This document shows, piece after piece, positions 31,260 through 44,500 of a stretch of DNA of 64,000 nucleotides. Source of the stretch: Neoarius graeffei (taxonomy: Eukaryota; Chordata; Actinopteri; Siluriformes; Ariidae); the NCBI RefSeq assembly GCF_027579695.1, contig NC_083590.1, positions 19,795,799 to 19,859,798 on the forward strand. Direction: 5' to 3'. Within the stretch, counting starts at the first letter, position 1. The number at the start of each line of letters is the position of its first letter. Under the pieces are notes generated by a model that did not search any database, was not told the DNA's origin, and saw only the letters and a list, made by a program, of their open reading frames with translations. A program made the translations under genes and the position numbers.

Positions 31260-33830
31260 GCTGACCATTTGGATAATGATGGAGCAGGCCTGTGAAAAGG
31301 CCATTGCAGTAGTCAACCCTACTAGAGATGAAGGCATGTATCAGTTTTTCCAGATCATTTTTTGACATAAGTCCTCTTAGTTTGGAAATGTTTTTTAGGT
31401 GATAAAATGCCGATTTAATGATTGCTTTCATGTGACTGTCAAAGTTTAGCTCGCTGTCAATGAAAACACCAAGATTTTTAACCATATCTTTAGTTTTAAT
31501 CCCCTTTGTGTCAAGAATAGTGGTAATCCTGAGTCTTTCATCTTTTTTTCCAAATAGAATTACTTCTTTTTTATCTGAGTTCAGCTGAAGAAAATTTTGT
31601 GACATCCAGTTGTTGATTTGGTCGATACACTGGTAGAGACGTTCAAGGGGGGCATAATCATTAGGTGATAAAGTAAAATAAATTTGGGTGTCATCTGCAT
31701 AGCAGTGATACAAAATTGAATTGTTATTGATAATTTGCCCAAGTGGGAGCATATAAAGGTTGAATAGTAATGGTCCAAGGATCGACCCCTGGGGGACACC
31801 ACAGGTCAAGGACATTGACGTTGAGGAACAATTTCCCAGGGTAACAAAGAAGCTTCTATCTTAAGTATGAATTTAACCAATTGATAACTTTACCAGTCAA
31901 TCCAACCCAGTGTTCAAGTCGATATAGCAGTATGCTGTGATCAACAGTATCAAAAGCTGCACTGAGGTCCAGTAACACCAGGACCGATGTTTTGCCTGCA
32001 TCAGTATTAAGACGTATGTCATTTATAACTTTAATCAGCGCTGTTTCAGTGCTGTGATTGGCACGAAATCCTGACTGAAAATTATCAAAACGGCTGTTTG
32101 ATATCAAGAAGGCAGTTAATTGATTGAAGACAATTTTTTTCAAGGATTTTCCCGATGAATGGTAAATTTGATATTGGCCTGTAGTTATTTAATACTGAAG
32201 GATCCAGATTATTTTTTTTAAGTAGGGGCTTTACAACGGCTTTTTTCAGGGACACAGGAACAACACCAGTCTCTAGGGATGTATTTATAATTTGAAGCAC
32301 ATCTGTAATTATAAGATGAAGAACAGACTTAAAAAAGTTGGTGGGCAGAATGTCCAATTCAGATGTTGAGGAACCGAGATTTTGTACAGTTTTTCCAAGA
32401 GTCTCAATCAATTAAACAAAATTCTGACATTGTGTTGAAGTTATCTATCTGTGTCATTGGTGATTGCAGTTTTTCAATTTTTTGCAACTGAGATATATTA
32501 TGAGCAATATTCTGCCGTATTTTATCAATTTTCCCTTTGAAGAAGGATGCAAACTCATTGCATTTATTAACTGAGAGAAGTTCAGGTGCTAATTGTGGTG
32601 GGGGATTAGTTAGCTTCTCTACTGTTGAAAATAGCACACGGGCATTGTTCATATTCCTGTTTATGATGTTGGAGAAGAAAGACTGTCTTGCTTTACTAAT
32701 TTCATAATTATAATTACAAAGCATCTCTTTATGGATTTGATAATGGATGTGAAGTTTAGATTTGCGCCATTTTCTTTCAGTCTTTCTACATTCTCTCTTT
32801 AGCAGTTTAACAGCCGGGTACTGCTTCCATGGTGCTTTCTGCTTATCATCGACTCTTGATTTTGAATGGAGCAATATCATCCATAATTTGGGTCATATTT
32901 AAATTAAAAAATTCCAGTAAATCATCTACAGAGTCTGACATTTTGGCTGAGTTCTGAGAGAGAGCTTGCTCAAAGAGAGCACGTGTTGTCGTTTATGACT
33001 CTCCTACCCATAGTCGTTGAGCTGTTCTGAATGTGAGGAGACATAGAAACATCAGAGAAAACACAAATGATCAGATAAGGCCAGGTCAACAACAGTAGTA
33101 GAAACAGTAAGTCCCTTTGTGATGACAAGGTCAAGGGTATGACCACGAGAGTGGGTCGGCCCCTGTACATGTTGTACTAGGTTGAAGTTGTCAATAAGTG
33201 CAAGTAGTTCTTTGGCATAAGTGTTTTCAGTATTATCTACATGCAAGTTAAAATCCCCAGATATAATAAGACAATCAAACTCTAAGCAAATGACTGATAC
33301 CAGTTCACCAAACTCTTCAAGAAAGGCTTTGGCTGAATGTCTCGGAGGCCTATAAATAGTTAATAATATGTTAGGAGAGCATGTAACAAGTGCACATAAG
33401 TGTTCAAAGGATGTAAAATCACCAAGTGAGGATTGTTTACATTGAAAAGAGACTTTGAATACATTTGCGATCCCTCCACCTTTCCCTTGTCGGGTAACAT
33501 TCAAAAAATTAAAATTTGGGGGAGCTGCTTCAATAAGGGTGGTAGCACTATTTGCTTGATCCAGCCAAGTTTCAATTAGAAGCAAAAAATCAAGATTGGG
33601 TTTGCAGATAAGATTAATTAAAAATGACTTGTTTAAAAAAAGTGATCTAACGTTCAGAAGAGCTAGCTTTACAGAAAGTCTAGAAGTAATATCTGCTTGT
33701 GCACTCTGATATTGTTTTAAAACAGGAAGGAGATTAGACTGGTTTACCCCCTGGGTTAAATGTGCTCTATGTTTTCTATTTCTTATCAACACAGGAATAG
33801 AGAATGACATAAGCATATTGGGTCCCAGCT
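31260..33830 (-). pseudogene. APE-type non-LTR retrotransposon ORF2 (L2/CR1/Rex1-like), broken
   Basis: Read from 33816 leftwards: apurinic-type endonuclease (LALLNVRSLFLNKSFLI, LLIETWLDQ, ISGDFNLHVD, ALSDHLCF), a linker, then reverse transcriptase ([88 protein letters not shown]). At least four frame changes (near 33050, 32405, 32100-32140 and 31815-31860) break it. The C-terminus is lost after HAFISSRVDYCNGLF at about 31270. Order of domains and residues are those of an autonomous LINE, but this copy is dead. It differs from the L2-type 3' ends elsewhere in the window. Confidence 0.88.
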
Positions 33831-33867
33831 GGTTTTCAAAACTACACCCATTTGCAGGGACCCAGAG

Positions 33868-34016
33868 TGGGGTCGATTAAATGCTCAAAATGGCCAGAAA
33901 AATGTCTCGACTATATTTTCTATTCATTTTACAACTTATGGTGGTAAATAAAAGTGTGACTTTTCATGGAAAACACTAAATTGTCTGGGTGACCCCAAAC
34001 TTTTGAACGGTAGTGT
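33868..34016 (-). mobile_element. Truncated copy of the CACTACCGTTCAAAAG MITE
   Basis: Matches the left 145 bp of the complete element at 55439-55966 in reverse orientation and ends in the same terminus (CCCAAACTTTTGAACGGTAG). The other half is absent. Confidence 0.85.
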
Positions 34017-34035
34017 ACATTTCTCAAGTACAGTG

Positions 34036-34275
34036 GGGAAACCAGGGCCTAATAGTTAGAGAAATGGCTTTGGGACCAAAAGGTTGCTGGTTCAATTCCT
34101 TGGACCAGCAGGACTGGTTGAAATGCCCTTGAGGAAGGCGCCCAACCCTGAACTGCTCCAGCAAGTGTGGTGGCGTACCTTGTGTCTGATTAACCAAAGG
34201 AAAAACTGATAATACGATTATCAGTTTGGGCAGATAGCCTGGCCATAATAATTATAAAAAAAAAAAAAAAAACCT
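34036..34275 (+). mobile_element. tRNA-derived SINE, second family
   Basis: The head (GGGCCTAATAGTTAGAGAAA and box B-like GGTTCAATTCC), the body (TGCCCTTGAGGAAGGCGCCC, AACTGCTCCAGC) and an A-rich tail (34256-34273) make up a SINE family distinct from the Mermaid-type copies. Confidence 0.7.
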
Positions 34276-34364
34276 CAGTCTTTTTAAAATCTGATAAAAA
34301 CAGACAGTTTCACAACTGAAATCCACCATACAGCCTCAACTACGAGGTCAAACAGTAGACAGAC

Positions 34365-34600
34365 AGCATGGCCAACATGCCCTGCGTGCTGTTGACCTGG
34401 AAAGCTCGGATTTGTAACTCACACCCCTGCCTGACAGCATCCAGCTCCGATTGGCCGTCACAGTGCCTGACTACATATCCTGGGAAAGCAGCAGGCCAAT
34501 CAGAGAGCAGAACGACATGCCAGGTCACCTGCTGACTCCGAGCATAAATGTTTCTCAAATTCCAAGAATTTCCAACCTTATGGAACCACAATGACGTAAA
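34365..34600 (+). repeat. Dispersed repeat of unknown class, copy 2
   Basis: Partner of 29030-29290, with the same ordered blocks around CAGCAGGCCAATCAGAGAGC. Diverged and non-coding. Confidence 0.55.
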
Positions 34601-35215
34601 AGAATCACTGAGGGCGGGGGAGGAGGGGAAAAAAGTCCCCCCCTCACTGTACTTAGACTTTAGTATAAGTTTCTCATGAATTAATTTAAATAAGAAATTA
34701 ATTATTTAAACAGTGAGAGCAGAATGGTGGTGCTTGGGTTGGTATGTAAATGTCGCCCCCTACAGGTCAGTAATGATACCGTATTCAAGTTGTTAAAGGG
34801 CAACTTGACCTTCAAGTTTGCACATAACACACTAAACAATCAAAACTTTACAAAAAGAAAAACCCCGCCCACTACAATCACTTTGTCTTTTATGCAAAAC
34901 AAAATATAATTAAAGGTTTTCACAAATGATAATCCTAAAAACTCTTAATTTATATACATTTAACATACAAAAAAAAGTTAATGTTAAAACATACTTTTGC
35001 AACTTTTAATCCGTATGGTTGTCTCATGTCCATGTGGGTTTAATATGTTGCGTGTGGTATTTTTAAATACTTATTTATATGCTCCGTCAACATTTTGATT
35101 TATAAATAAAATAAAATATGCATCCTTATTACGACCAGTGGCATTGCTGCGGTAATGCAGTGACGTGAAGTCAAGAAAAACGTAATAAAAATACACGATG
35201 ACTCTGTGCACTTAA

Positions 35216-37004
35216 GTTCATCATCACAGTTTTATTATGTGACTTTGTACAATAAAAATGTGGGGTGGGGAAACAACAACAACTTTTTAAAAAAAATAAT
35301 ATATATATATAGGTGCAGTACATAATGGAAAGCTAAATGTGGGTGTGAGGATGTCCAGCTGTGGGCGGGACCTCACACTCACTGTTCCGATCAGCCAATG
35401 AGCAGCGAGCGCTAATGTGGATCATACCAAAGAGATATTTAAGGGGCGGGAGTTGCAAACTGGCTTTGTAGGATTAGAGCTGTTCTTCAAAACCTTCGGA
35501 GTAACCGTGTTTTGTGACTGAGGCCTTACAGTAACTGCTCACTAGCAGAAGGAAACACCGTGGGGAATAAAATCGTCATCTGGCTGCAGCGTGCTCATTA
35601 ACGTTACGTGATTTTTTTTTCCACAAACTGACATTTGGAGGGACGAGCAGTTCTGCTGAAATCCGTTTCAATGTGCGTTTTCAGTGTGGTGTACAGCATC
35701 ACACCAGCACTGGCACATTTACACCCTGCGTTAACGTGTTCCGGATATCGTCATCAGATAGCATTTAACCACTTAAAAGTGGTAGGGAAGAGGATCAGCA
35801 CATATCGTGACTGGATCAGCTAGCGCGCTGCTGGAAATCAGTTCTCCTCGACGTTATTATTATTACTACAAAGCTGAAGCAATGTGAAGCAAGCGATGCA
35901 CCCAACACCATGCTTCACAGCTGTATAATGACGTATTGGTATTGGTACACAGTGCCTATTTTGCCTCTCAAATAGTGTTGTCCATTACCACTGTCCACAG
36001 AACCTTTTTAAACTGGTCACCAGTGAGGTACCTGTCTGATCATACACCGTGACCCCGAGCCGATACCGGATACGAGAACGCAGGGTGTAAATGTGTTCAC
36101 CACGAGGATTCTAACGCAAGCTCCGAGTCCAGACGACGACAACGACTATGACGTGTTGATTACGGTAAATTAAAGCAGCGTCTCTGTAAACAAGCACTGT
36201 AGCGGGGCGAATATATAAGAACACGTAATAAACAGAGCAAAACAAAAGTAAATGAAATGTTACAAAAAAAAAAAAAAGTTATACAATGCGGTCCGAGGAT
36301 AGATAACTTAAATTACACAAAATGGAAGAGCTTAACATTTCTTAGAGAGAAAGAAGGGGAGAAAAAAAAATTTAAAGCCACATTTTTAAAAAATTGCTTT
36401 TTATTTTTTTAAAAAAAATAAAATGAGTAAATGGCCTGAGGTGAACTGCAGCCTTTCGGTCGTTTCGGATTGGAGTCTGTCGGCGTGTTTGGGGGGACGA
36501 GGGGGGAGAAAAAGCGACTCTCTGGACTACACACCGGTGTGGAGAGGAACGAAAGGAGGGGACTGAGGAAGAGAACACGGAGGAGGGTGGGGCAATATGA
36601 TGATGTAAATCAGTCATGATGTGGTTTTCTGAGAGTATCGTGATTGTTCCTCACAACGAGTGTTAAACTCATTTAACGAGTCTTTTTTTTCCCCCCCGTA
36701 TCATTTTTCTAACCAGCACTAAGTGTACTTTTTTCTGCACTTTGTTCATAAACCTGCTGTACATATTGTTTATTATAAAAAAGGTTTCATGTCTTGTGAT
36801 CTAAACATCATACTGCTCAGCCCTGAAACATTTCTTCACTAATTATCATGGTGGTTCCTGTGTGTCATCAGTTGCCGGATGGTGACCGATCACACACACA
36901 CACACACACAGGGAGGGTGGGGATATTTCGTTATGCGTGACCGACAGACAGACAGTCCAGGCTGGCATCGTTGGCAATTGGTACGTCATGGTGGTTAAAA
37001 CACT
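35216..37004 (-). other. sept7: Probable septin-7 3' untranslated region
   Basis: Downstream of the stop codon (37005-37007) on the minus strand there is no splice or gene signal until AATAAA signals at about 36768 and 35231-35236 (TTTATT on the plus strand). The second sits in a favourable context and would give a 3' UTR of about 1.8 kb. The end is not proven. A Tc1-like scrap at 35885-35930 lies inside, which argues for caution. Confidence 0.4.
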
Positions 37005-37041
37005 TTAAAAGATCTTCTTCTTCTTGTTTTTCTCCAAAGTC
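37005..37041 (-). CDS. sept7: Septin-7 terminal coding exon
   Basis: Twelve codons ([11 protein letters not shown], stop TAA at 37005-37007) preceded by one base that completes an Arg codon with the upstream exon. The acceptor is TTCTCAG. The basic tail ending in KIF matches the septin-7 C-terminus, with one residue fewer before KIF than in the human form I remember. Confidence 0.93.
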
Positions 37042-40000
37042 CTGAGAACAAAATCAACGGAACAGTGGGATCAATCCACAGCACCATCACGCAAATTAAC
37101 TTGCAGCACAACTGGTTGGATCTCATCAGTGCATTAAACGAGACATTATGAAGAAAAAAAGAAAAGAAAATATGAGTGTGTGTTAACCGTCTCCGTATCC
37201 TTTTTTTTTTTTTTATTAAAGATATTTTTGGGGGGGCTTTTTGCACCTTTATTGGATAGGACAGTGTAGAGACAGGAAATGAGCGGGAGAGAGAGACGGG
37301 GAGGGATCGGGAAATGACCTCGGGCTGGAATCGAACCCAGGTCCCCGGATTTATGGTATGGCGCCTTATCCACCTGAGCCACGACGGCCCTGTCTCTGTA
37401 TCCTTGACTTGCAAGTGACGTCAAAGCAAAACCGAAACCCGGATGTTGGCCATGTTGGTGGAGATACAAATGTGGGGTCAAGCGACATTCCATACAAAAC
37501 AGTCACGTTTTTTTTTAGCAACTCTGTTTTTCCGCCGCTTTAAACGTTCTTTTAGCTCTGCCGTATCTGTGTGCTGGGTCATTCCATGTCAATTCACACA
37601 CCCTCCCCAGTGACACCTCTTCAATTTGCCTGATATTTATTTTATTAGTGCCTTATGATGTCAAAAGAAAGAATCCAAAATTTTAGCTTCCTAGCTGGAA
37701 CGGTTTTTGAATTTTGGCCCTTCAAAGTTTGGGTGCCACGCCCACTTTTGGTGTCCGGGAATTGTATACTTAAATTTGCAAGCATTTTTGGAGGCCCATA
37801 TCTTTTGTTCTAAGGGGGATATAGACCTGTAAATTGCTATATCTATGTATTCTGGCCCTGTCTATCAGATTCTGCACCTAAAAATAGCACAAGTTGACTA
37901 ACTTTAGAGATATTAACCCCTTAAAAATGGATTTTTTTAATGACAAATTTTCTTTTGACATTTCAGGGGTCCATATCTTGGAAAGTTTTTGTGTTGATAG
38001 GGTTTCAACTGATTTATCATCATATTTGGGAACCCTACTGTGTACTTAAGTAACGTAAGTTTGATAAAAGGTGTCAGTTGATAGGGTTAAAGGTTCATTC
38101 CAGTCATCATGTGCCCACATGGCCAACTAATGGCCTGAAGTAGGGCGTACCAAATGGTAATTTTGTCCCGAAGCCATATTTGGGGCCTTCCTGCACCCCC
38201 ACCAAACCTCTGAGTGCCCTGAAACTCTCCAAGTACACAGTAGAGTTCCCAAATATGATGATAAATTACTTGAAACCCTATCAACACAAAAACTTTCCAA
38301 GATATGGACCCCTGAAATGTCAAAAAAATTATTGTGTCATTAAAAAATCCACTTAAGGGGTTAATATCTATAAAGTTAGTAAACCTGTGCTATTTATAGG
38401 TGCATAATCTGATAGACAGGGCCAGAATACATAGATATAGCAATTTACAGGTCTATATCCCCCTTAGAACAAAAAATATGGGCCTCCAAAAATGCTTGCA
38501 AATTAAGTGCGCAATTCCCGGACCCCAAAAGTGGGCGTGGCACCCAAACTTTGAAGGGCCATAACTCAAACGCTCGAGCTAGGAAGCTAAAATTTTGGAT
38601 TCTTTCATTTGACATCATAAGGCACTAAGAAAATAAAAATAAGGCAAATTGAAGAGGTGTCACTGGGGAGGTTTTGGGCATTTGTGTGAATTGACATGGA
38701 ATGACCCTGCTGTATATGGTCATGGTCATGACAGTACTCGTGACCGTGGCATGTTCCGATTCTTTAGAATTCCGTCCGTGATTCGGAAAGAGGGCGAGGA
38801 AACTCTGAGGCTTAGTACGGAGAGGAGATGAGACGAGCACGGCTGAACAACAGCGTTTTCTCTAAAACCAAAACAGCTCGTGTTTGCAGTCATCATTTTA
38901 TCTCAGGTCAGATTTGAAAGTTTTCTCGATAATATCATGGAAGAATTTTATTTCGTGTTGCTAGAATGTCGCTATAAAATGAGCGCTCTCTCTCGTCATG
39001 GTTCACTCAGTCGTTATCATCTTAACGCGTGTATTACCGTTTCACTTCTAGAAGCGCCAGCAAAATTATACGATAGAAACAATCCAGACTGGGCACCCAA
39101 TCAGAACACGGGCTGTGTTTCATCCAGGGTCGGATCTGATTCTTCGGCAGCCGAACGACACCAAAGAGCTCAAAGGAGGAGGAAGACGGCTGAATTAGCG
39201 GAAGCTGCATGCGGTAGCTCGCCCGTGGAGATCCAAGACACCACGGCTGAAGCTGAGAAATTAATACCAGGTCAGATCACTTTGACTGAAACAAAATATT
39301 TCAAAACTTCCATAAATTTAAGATTTCCAAACTGATCTGGGTACTCGATGGTCAATAGAAGCGTCTTATCTTCAGAAAGTCTGACTTTTTTAAATAATAC
39401 AGGTCAAAACCCACATATCTATCTTCTCTTTGTACCGAATCTTCACTCGAGCGTTCGAATCGTGGTGAGAAAATTCAGCATTGTTTATTTACAGACACGC
39501 TTTCAGCGGCTGCCGTCCGAGTTGCTTTGTATATCCGCCATCGTAGCACGTTTTGATCACGTGGTTGCAAATCATCCATTAATGGTTAATTATTTATTTT
39601 TTACACTAAGCAATGTGTTAGGTACGGCATAACACACTCCGGGGCACGCTGTTCTAGGAAAATTTTATTTGTGCAATACATTCAAGTTATTCCACAAAAT
39701 CGAGCTGTGCGTGAGCTGATAGCGGCTATAATCCGTGTACGACGAGACTGAGTGGAATAACTGTTTTATTCTATCCACATTCACTGGATTGAGAAATAGA
39801 GCATTTTTATTTATTTGCAAATTCGATAAATAAAAGCTTTATACAAAACGTTCGACAAAATCATTTCCGCTTAGAATGTAAACAAAGCAGCAAAATGGCA
39901 GTAGCAATTTGTGAAAAATGCGATAATTCTTGGGGGGGGGGGGGGGGGGGGGAATATGTTCTTACCATCAAATACTTTTATTCCATATTTTATTGCTTTT

Positions 40001-41510
40001 TTTGGGTTTTGTTTTTGGGTAGAATTTTTATTTCGTCCTCGGTTGGTTCAGCAACGCGCTCCACCATTTTGTTTTCCTCTACTCATGGTATACGAGCTGA
40101 TATCCTAGTAGTAGAGGAGCCAATCAGAGAGAAAAGTCAAATCACTCAAAGTCTTCTCCAGCACCCCAAAGGTTCTCAATGGGGTTAAGATCGGGACTCT
40201 GCGGTGGTTAATTCATGTGTGAAAGTGATTCCTCATGCTGGTGTGTGTGTGTGTTTACCTAGAGGCGTCGAGTTTCTGCTGCTCCACCAGGCGTTGCTGA
40301 GCCTCCCAGCTGGCTTTCTCCTCCTCAAACTGCCTCCTCTTCTCCTCCAGCTCTTTATGCTGAGCCTCCAGATTCTTCTTCATCTGCTCATGACGCCGCT
40401 GCAGCTGAGGGAGCACAAACACACACACACACACACACGAGTACATCAGCATTACACACGCCAACATTTTTAATTCTGCAAGAAAATAAATTCAACTGAA
40501 CGAAGCTGAAACTCATGCTGGTCGTGTGTTCATTCAAACTGTTACCGAGTGAAGTTCTGAAAACTGGGCAAAAGAACAGAGGAGGGGAGGAACGAGAAAG
40601 AAAAAAGGAAAGGAAGAGAATGAAGAAAGGAAAGGAAACAAAAAGAAAATTTGGATAGGAAGAAAATTCAGAAACGAAAGGAAAAAAGGAATGAAGAGAG
40701 AAAAACAAGGGAAAGAAAAGTAAAGGAAGAAAGCTAAGGAAAGAAATTTAAAAAGGGGGAAGTCAAGGAATGAAAAGGAAGAAAAACAGAAAAGAAAGAA
40801 AACAATGGAAAGGAAGAAAAACATGGGAAAGAAAAGGAAAAAGAAATGAAAATGAAAGGAAAGAAAAAGGGGAAGTCAAGGAATGAAAAGGAAAAAAGGG
40901 AAAAGAAAAGGAAAAAGGAATGAAAATGAAGAAAGGAAAGAAATTAAAGGGGAAGCCAAGGAATGAAAAGGAAGAAAACAATGGAAAAGAAAAAAAACAT
41001 GAAAAAAGAAGGGGAAGGAAAGAAATGAAAAGGAGGAGCAAAGGAAAGCTAGAACAGAGAGAGAGAGAGAGAGAGAGAGAGATCCAGTATGGAGTCTCAT
41101 CTGTACGCTGTGACACTGACTCCTGCCGTAGTGTGTGTATGTATAACGAGTTTGCTGTAGAAGCACTGACTCCGCCCCTCCGTTTCTCACTGACGCACCG
41201 TTACAGACGGCAAACTGCACAACACGACCAACCTGCGCTGCTGTCTGTGGATAAACAATCACCCGGTGCCTTACCTCCGTCTCAGAGTCTTTCAGCTTCT
41301 GGAGCTTCTCCTTCACCTTCATCTCAAACACCTGCTCCATCTCCATCTCCATCTTCTTCATCTTGGCCACGTGCTCTCTCCTCTCCTCCTCCATCTGCGC
41401 CAGGGGACTCCTGCTCTCTCACAAACACACACAAAGCGCAAAACACACAGGCAGATGCACGGATACACACAATTAGCAGTTTGCATTTGGAAGGAAATGA
41501 ACACAGACAC

Positions 41511-41565
<55 letters not shown>

Positions 41566-44500
41566 TTTACACCCCCAGAGAAAGCACCGGAGAGAAGCCG
41601 GACAGAGGAAAGAGACCGGACATTTTACAACACGGAGCTAAACACCAGAGCTTCTTTACAGCCTCAGTGTTAATTACGCAAGCTGCAGCAGGGTTAGCGG
41701 CGTCAGCAGCGAAAATCCGACAGTTTCCAGAAGGATCTGAGATGGATTCGGACCCGCGGTCTGATTGTTCACCTCCAAAGCTTCAGGCTTGAGCAAGCTC
41801 AGAATTCAGCTTCATTTGTCAGGAAAAAAAAGGAAAAGAAAGGCAGAAATATTTGCTCAACGTTGATCCATTTCCAGTACGTCCTGAAGTGTTTTATTCC
41901 TCTTAAAAACATTTGCAAACAAATACGATGTATGTCTGACTAAAGAATCACGTCCGTTCATGTTATCGCTTATCTATAAACAGTCGTTATACCACGAGTT
42001 GGCCTAGTGGTTAGCGTGTCCGCCTCTCGATCAGGAGATCGCGAGTTCTACTCACGGTCTGGTCGTACCAAAGACCATCGTAAAAATGGTACCTACTGCC
42101 GTCTGGCAAGGCACGCTGTAATACAGATGCGAGTGGAGAGTCAAACTCTCGCGGTTACCAGAGGACCCGCCCCCCAATATTGTAACCCTAGCTATGTAAT
42201 CGGTGAGAGGCCAAGGGCTACGGAAATGGAGATCGGCACCGCCCTATGCGCCACAGGCGTGGGAAGGACTTTGATAAACAGTCGTTCCCTCATCAGCCTT
42301 TCTTTAAAAAAAAAAAAACAACCCACAGCTATGGAGAAAGCTCAAAACTCGCCATCGCAAGTCCTCGTACACGCCGTTACTATAGAAACACTAATCAGCT
42401 CGGATACTGATCCTCAGTTTTAGATTCAATACTCCAGAGTGACTTTGATCTTCGTGTTAACTAAAAGTCTCCTTTATACGTAACTCGTTTCCACACCCAC
42501 GTTGACCGCCGCTCTAGTTTTGCGTCTTGCGCCACAAAAGTGGGCGGAGCAGAGAGAAAGGAAACGACACGAGTGCAGAAACAGGACAGAATGGGACGGG
42601 ACGGGACGGGACGGGAGAGGCAGAAGAGGGACAGCGCTGTGTGTGAAACTGAAGCGTGCCACTTACATGCCATCAACTGTCTCAAATCTAAAAACAAGAA
42701 CAGAAACACACACTTTAGCATGCTGCTGAACGTCTCGGGGTGGAGGTGGAGTCAGTGTTAGTGAGGCGCTTCAGTCATCTCGGGGCAGCTGATGCTGGTC
42801 AGGGAGCCACATGCTACACTGGTTAAAACGCTGCCGGAAAGGGCGTCGCCTTAAACAATACATCATCTCCACTAAAGTAAAATAAAGGCGACTTTTATAA
42901 ACTAAAAGACTGGAGACGAGTTACAATATCGCAAAACAATCAATATACATAAATATAAAATGGCACATGAGGGGGAAACCCCCCCCCACATATACACACA
43001 CATACATAGCGCCCTCCACAATTATTGGCACCCCTTGTTAAGATATGTTCTTAGGCTTCTAATAATTTTTTTTTAAATAATATCGGACAACAATGCAAAG
43101 AGAGAGAAATCCAACCTTTAATTCAAGTGCATTTATTCAGTGGGGAAAAAAATCCCACATTAAGAAAATTCTTTTACATGAAATCATGTGTGCCACAATT
43201 ATTGGCACCCCTGACGTTAATACTTTGTACAACCCCCTTTTGCTAACAAGACAGCACTTAATCTTCTCCTATACCATTTCACAAGATGGGAGAATACAAT
43301 CTCTCTAAATCGTCCAGAGTCCCGGGTCGTCTCCTATGCACTCTCCTCTTCAGCTCACCCCACAGGTTTTCAATTGGGTTGTGGTCTGGGGACTGAGATG
43401 GCCATGGGAGGAGCTTGATTTTGTGGCTGGTGAACCGTTTTTGTATAGATTTGGCCACATGTTTAAGGTTATTATCTTGCTGAAAGACCCAGTGACGACC
43501 CATCTTCAGCGTTCGGGCAGAGGCCACCAGATTTTGATTTAAAATGTCCTGGTATTTCAAAGAGTTCATGATGCCATGCACCCTAACAAGGTTCCCAAGG
43601 CCTTTGGAAGAGAAACAGGCCCACAGCATCACTGATCCTTCACAGTGGGCATGAGGTGCTTTTCCGCATACTCATCTTTTGTGATGTATTAGAGTGTTTG
43701 TTGCCAAAAAGCTCTATCTTGGTCTCATCTGACCAAAGCACATGGTCCCAGTTGAAGTCCCAGTGCCGCTTAGTGCACTCCAGACGTTTACATTTGCGCT
43801 TGTAAGTGAGAAAAGGCTTTTTCCGTGCATGCCTCCCAAACAGCTTGTTGGCATGTAGAAAGCGCCTGATGGTTGTTATGGAGACTTTGTGACCCCAAGA
43901 TGCTACTCTTTGATGCAATTCTCGAACAGTGAGCTTTGGAGAACTTTTTACTTCTCTTCCCATCCTCCTCACTGTGCGTGGTGGCAAGATAAACTTGCAT
44001 CCTCATCCAGGCTTGTTTGCCACTCTTCCAGTTGTTTTAAACTCCTTGATGATTCCTCTGACTGTAGATATGGGCAGGTGTAGGCGAGCGGCTATTTTCT
44101 TGTAGCCACTGCCTGACTTATGAAGGTCGACACACATCTGCCTTACTTGAATGGTGTGTTCTCTGGTCTTTCCCATGTTGAAGAGTGGATAAGAGAAATA
44201 GGCCTCTGTGTCACATCATATTTATACCCCAGGGAAACAGGATGTGATGAATTACTAATTAAAGGTTCCTAGATACTCTGATCAACCCACCCGCCTAGCG
44301 GGCAAAAATATTTTTGCCTACGAGTGGGTCTAGCCTCGCACCATATCAACAAAACACCCCGGGCATCAAATCGTGCCCGCCAATCACAACACAAGGTTTT
44401 TGTTTGGATTCTTTGGGCGGGCTTTTGCAGGAGTGACGACAAAGCTGCGCGACGCTGGAGAAAGCACAACAGGAAAGATGGCTACGGCTAATGAACAGCG

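Noticed and set aside
38880..39335. A 151-codon frame on the plus strand in a septin-7 intron
   Set aside because: No similarity to any family I know, antisense to the gene, no promoter or splice context; length is within chance expectation for this region.
40388..41394. Long minus-strand frames rich in Phe/Ser/Leu between the septin-7 coiled-coil exons
   Set aside because: They arise from the purine tract (pyrimidine-rich on the minus strand), where stops are rare. The real exons are the short segments with splice sites.
42007..42070. A tRNA gene
   Set aside because: The segment has A and B boxes but cannot be folded to a complete cloverleaf as read, and it is followed by a SINE body and flanked by a 13-bp duplication, so it is a SINE head. 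The same applies to the heads at 34036, 37391 and in the Mermaid-type copies.
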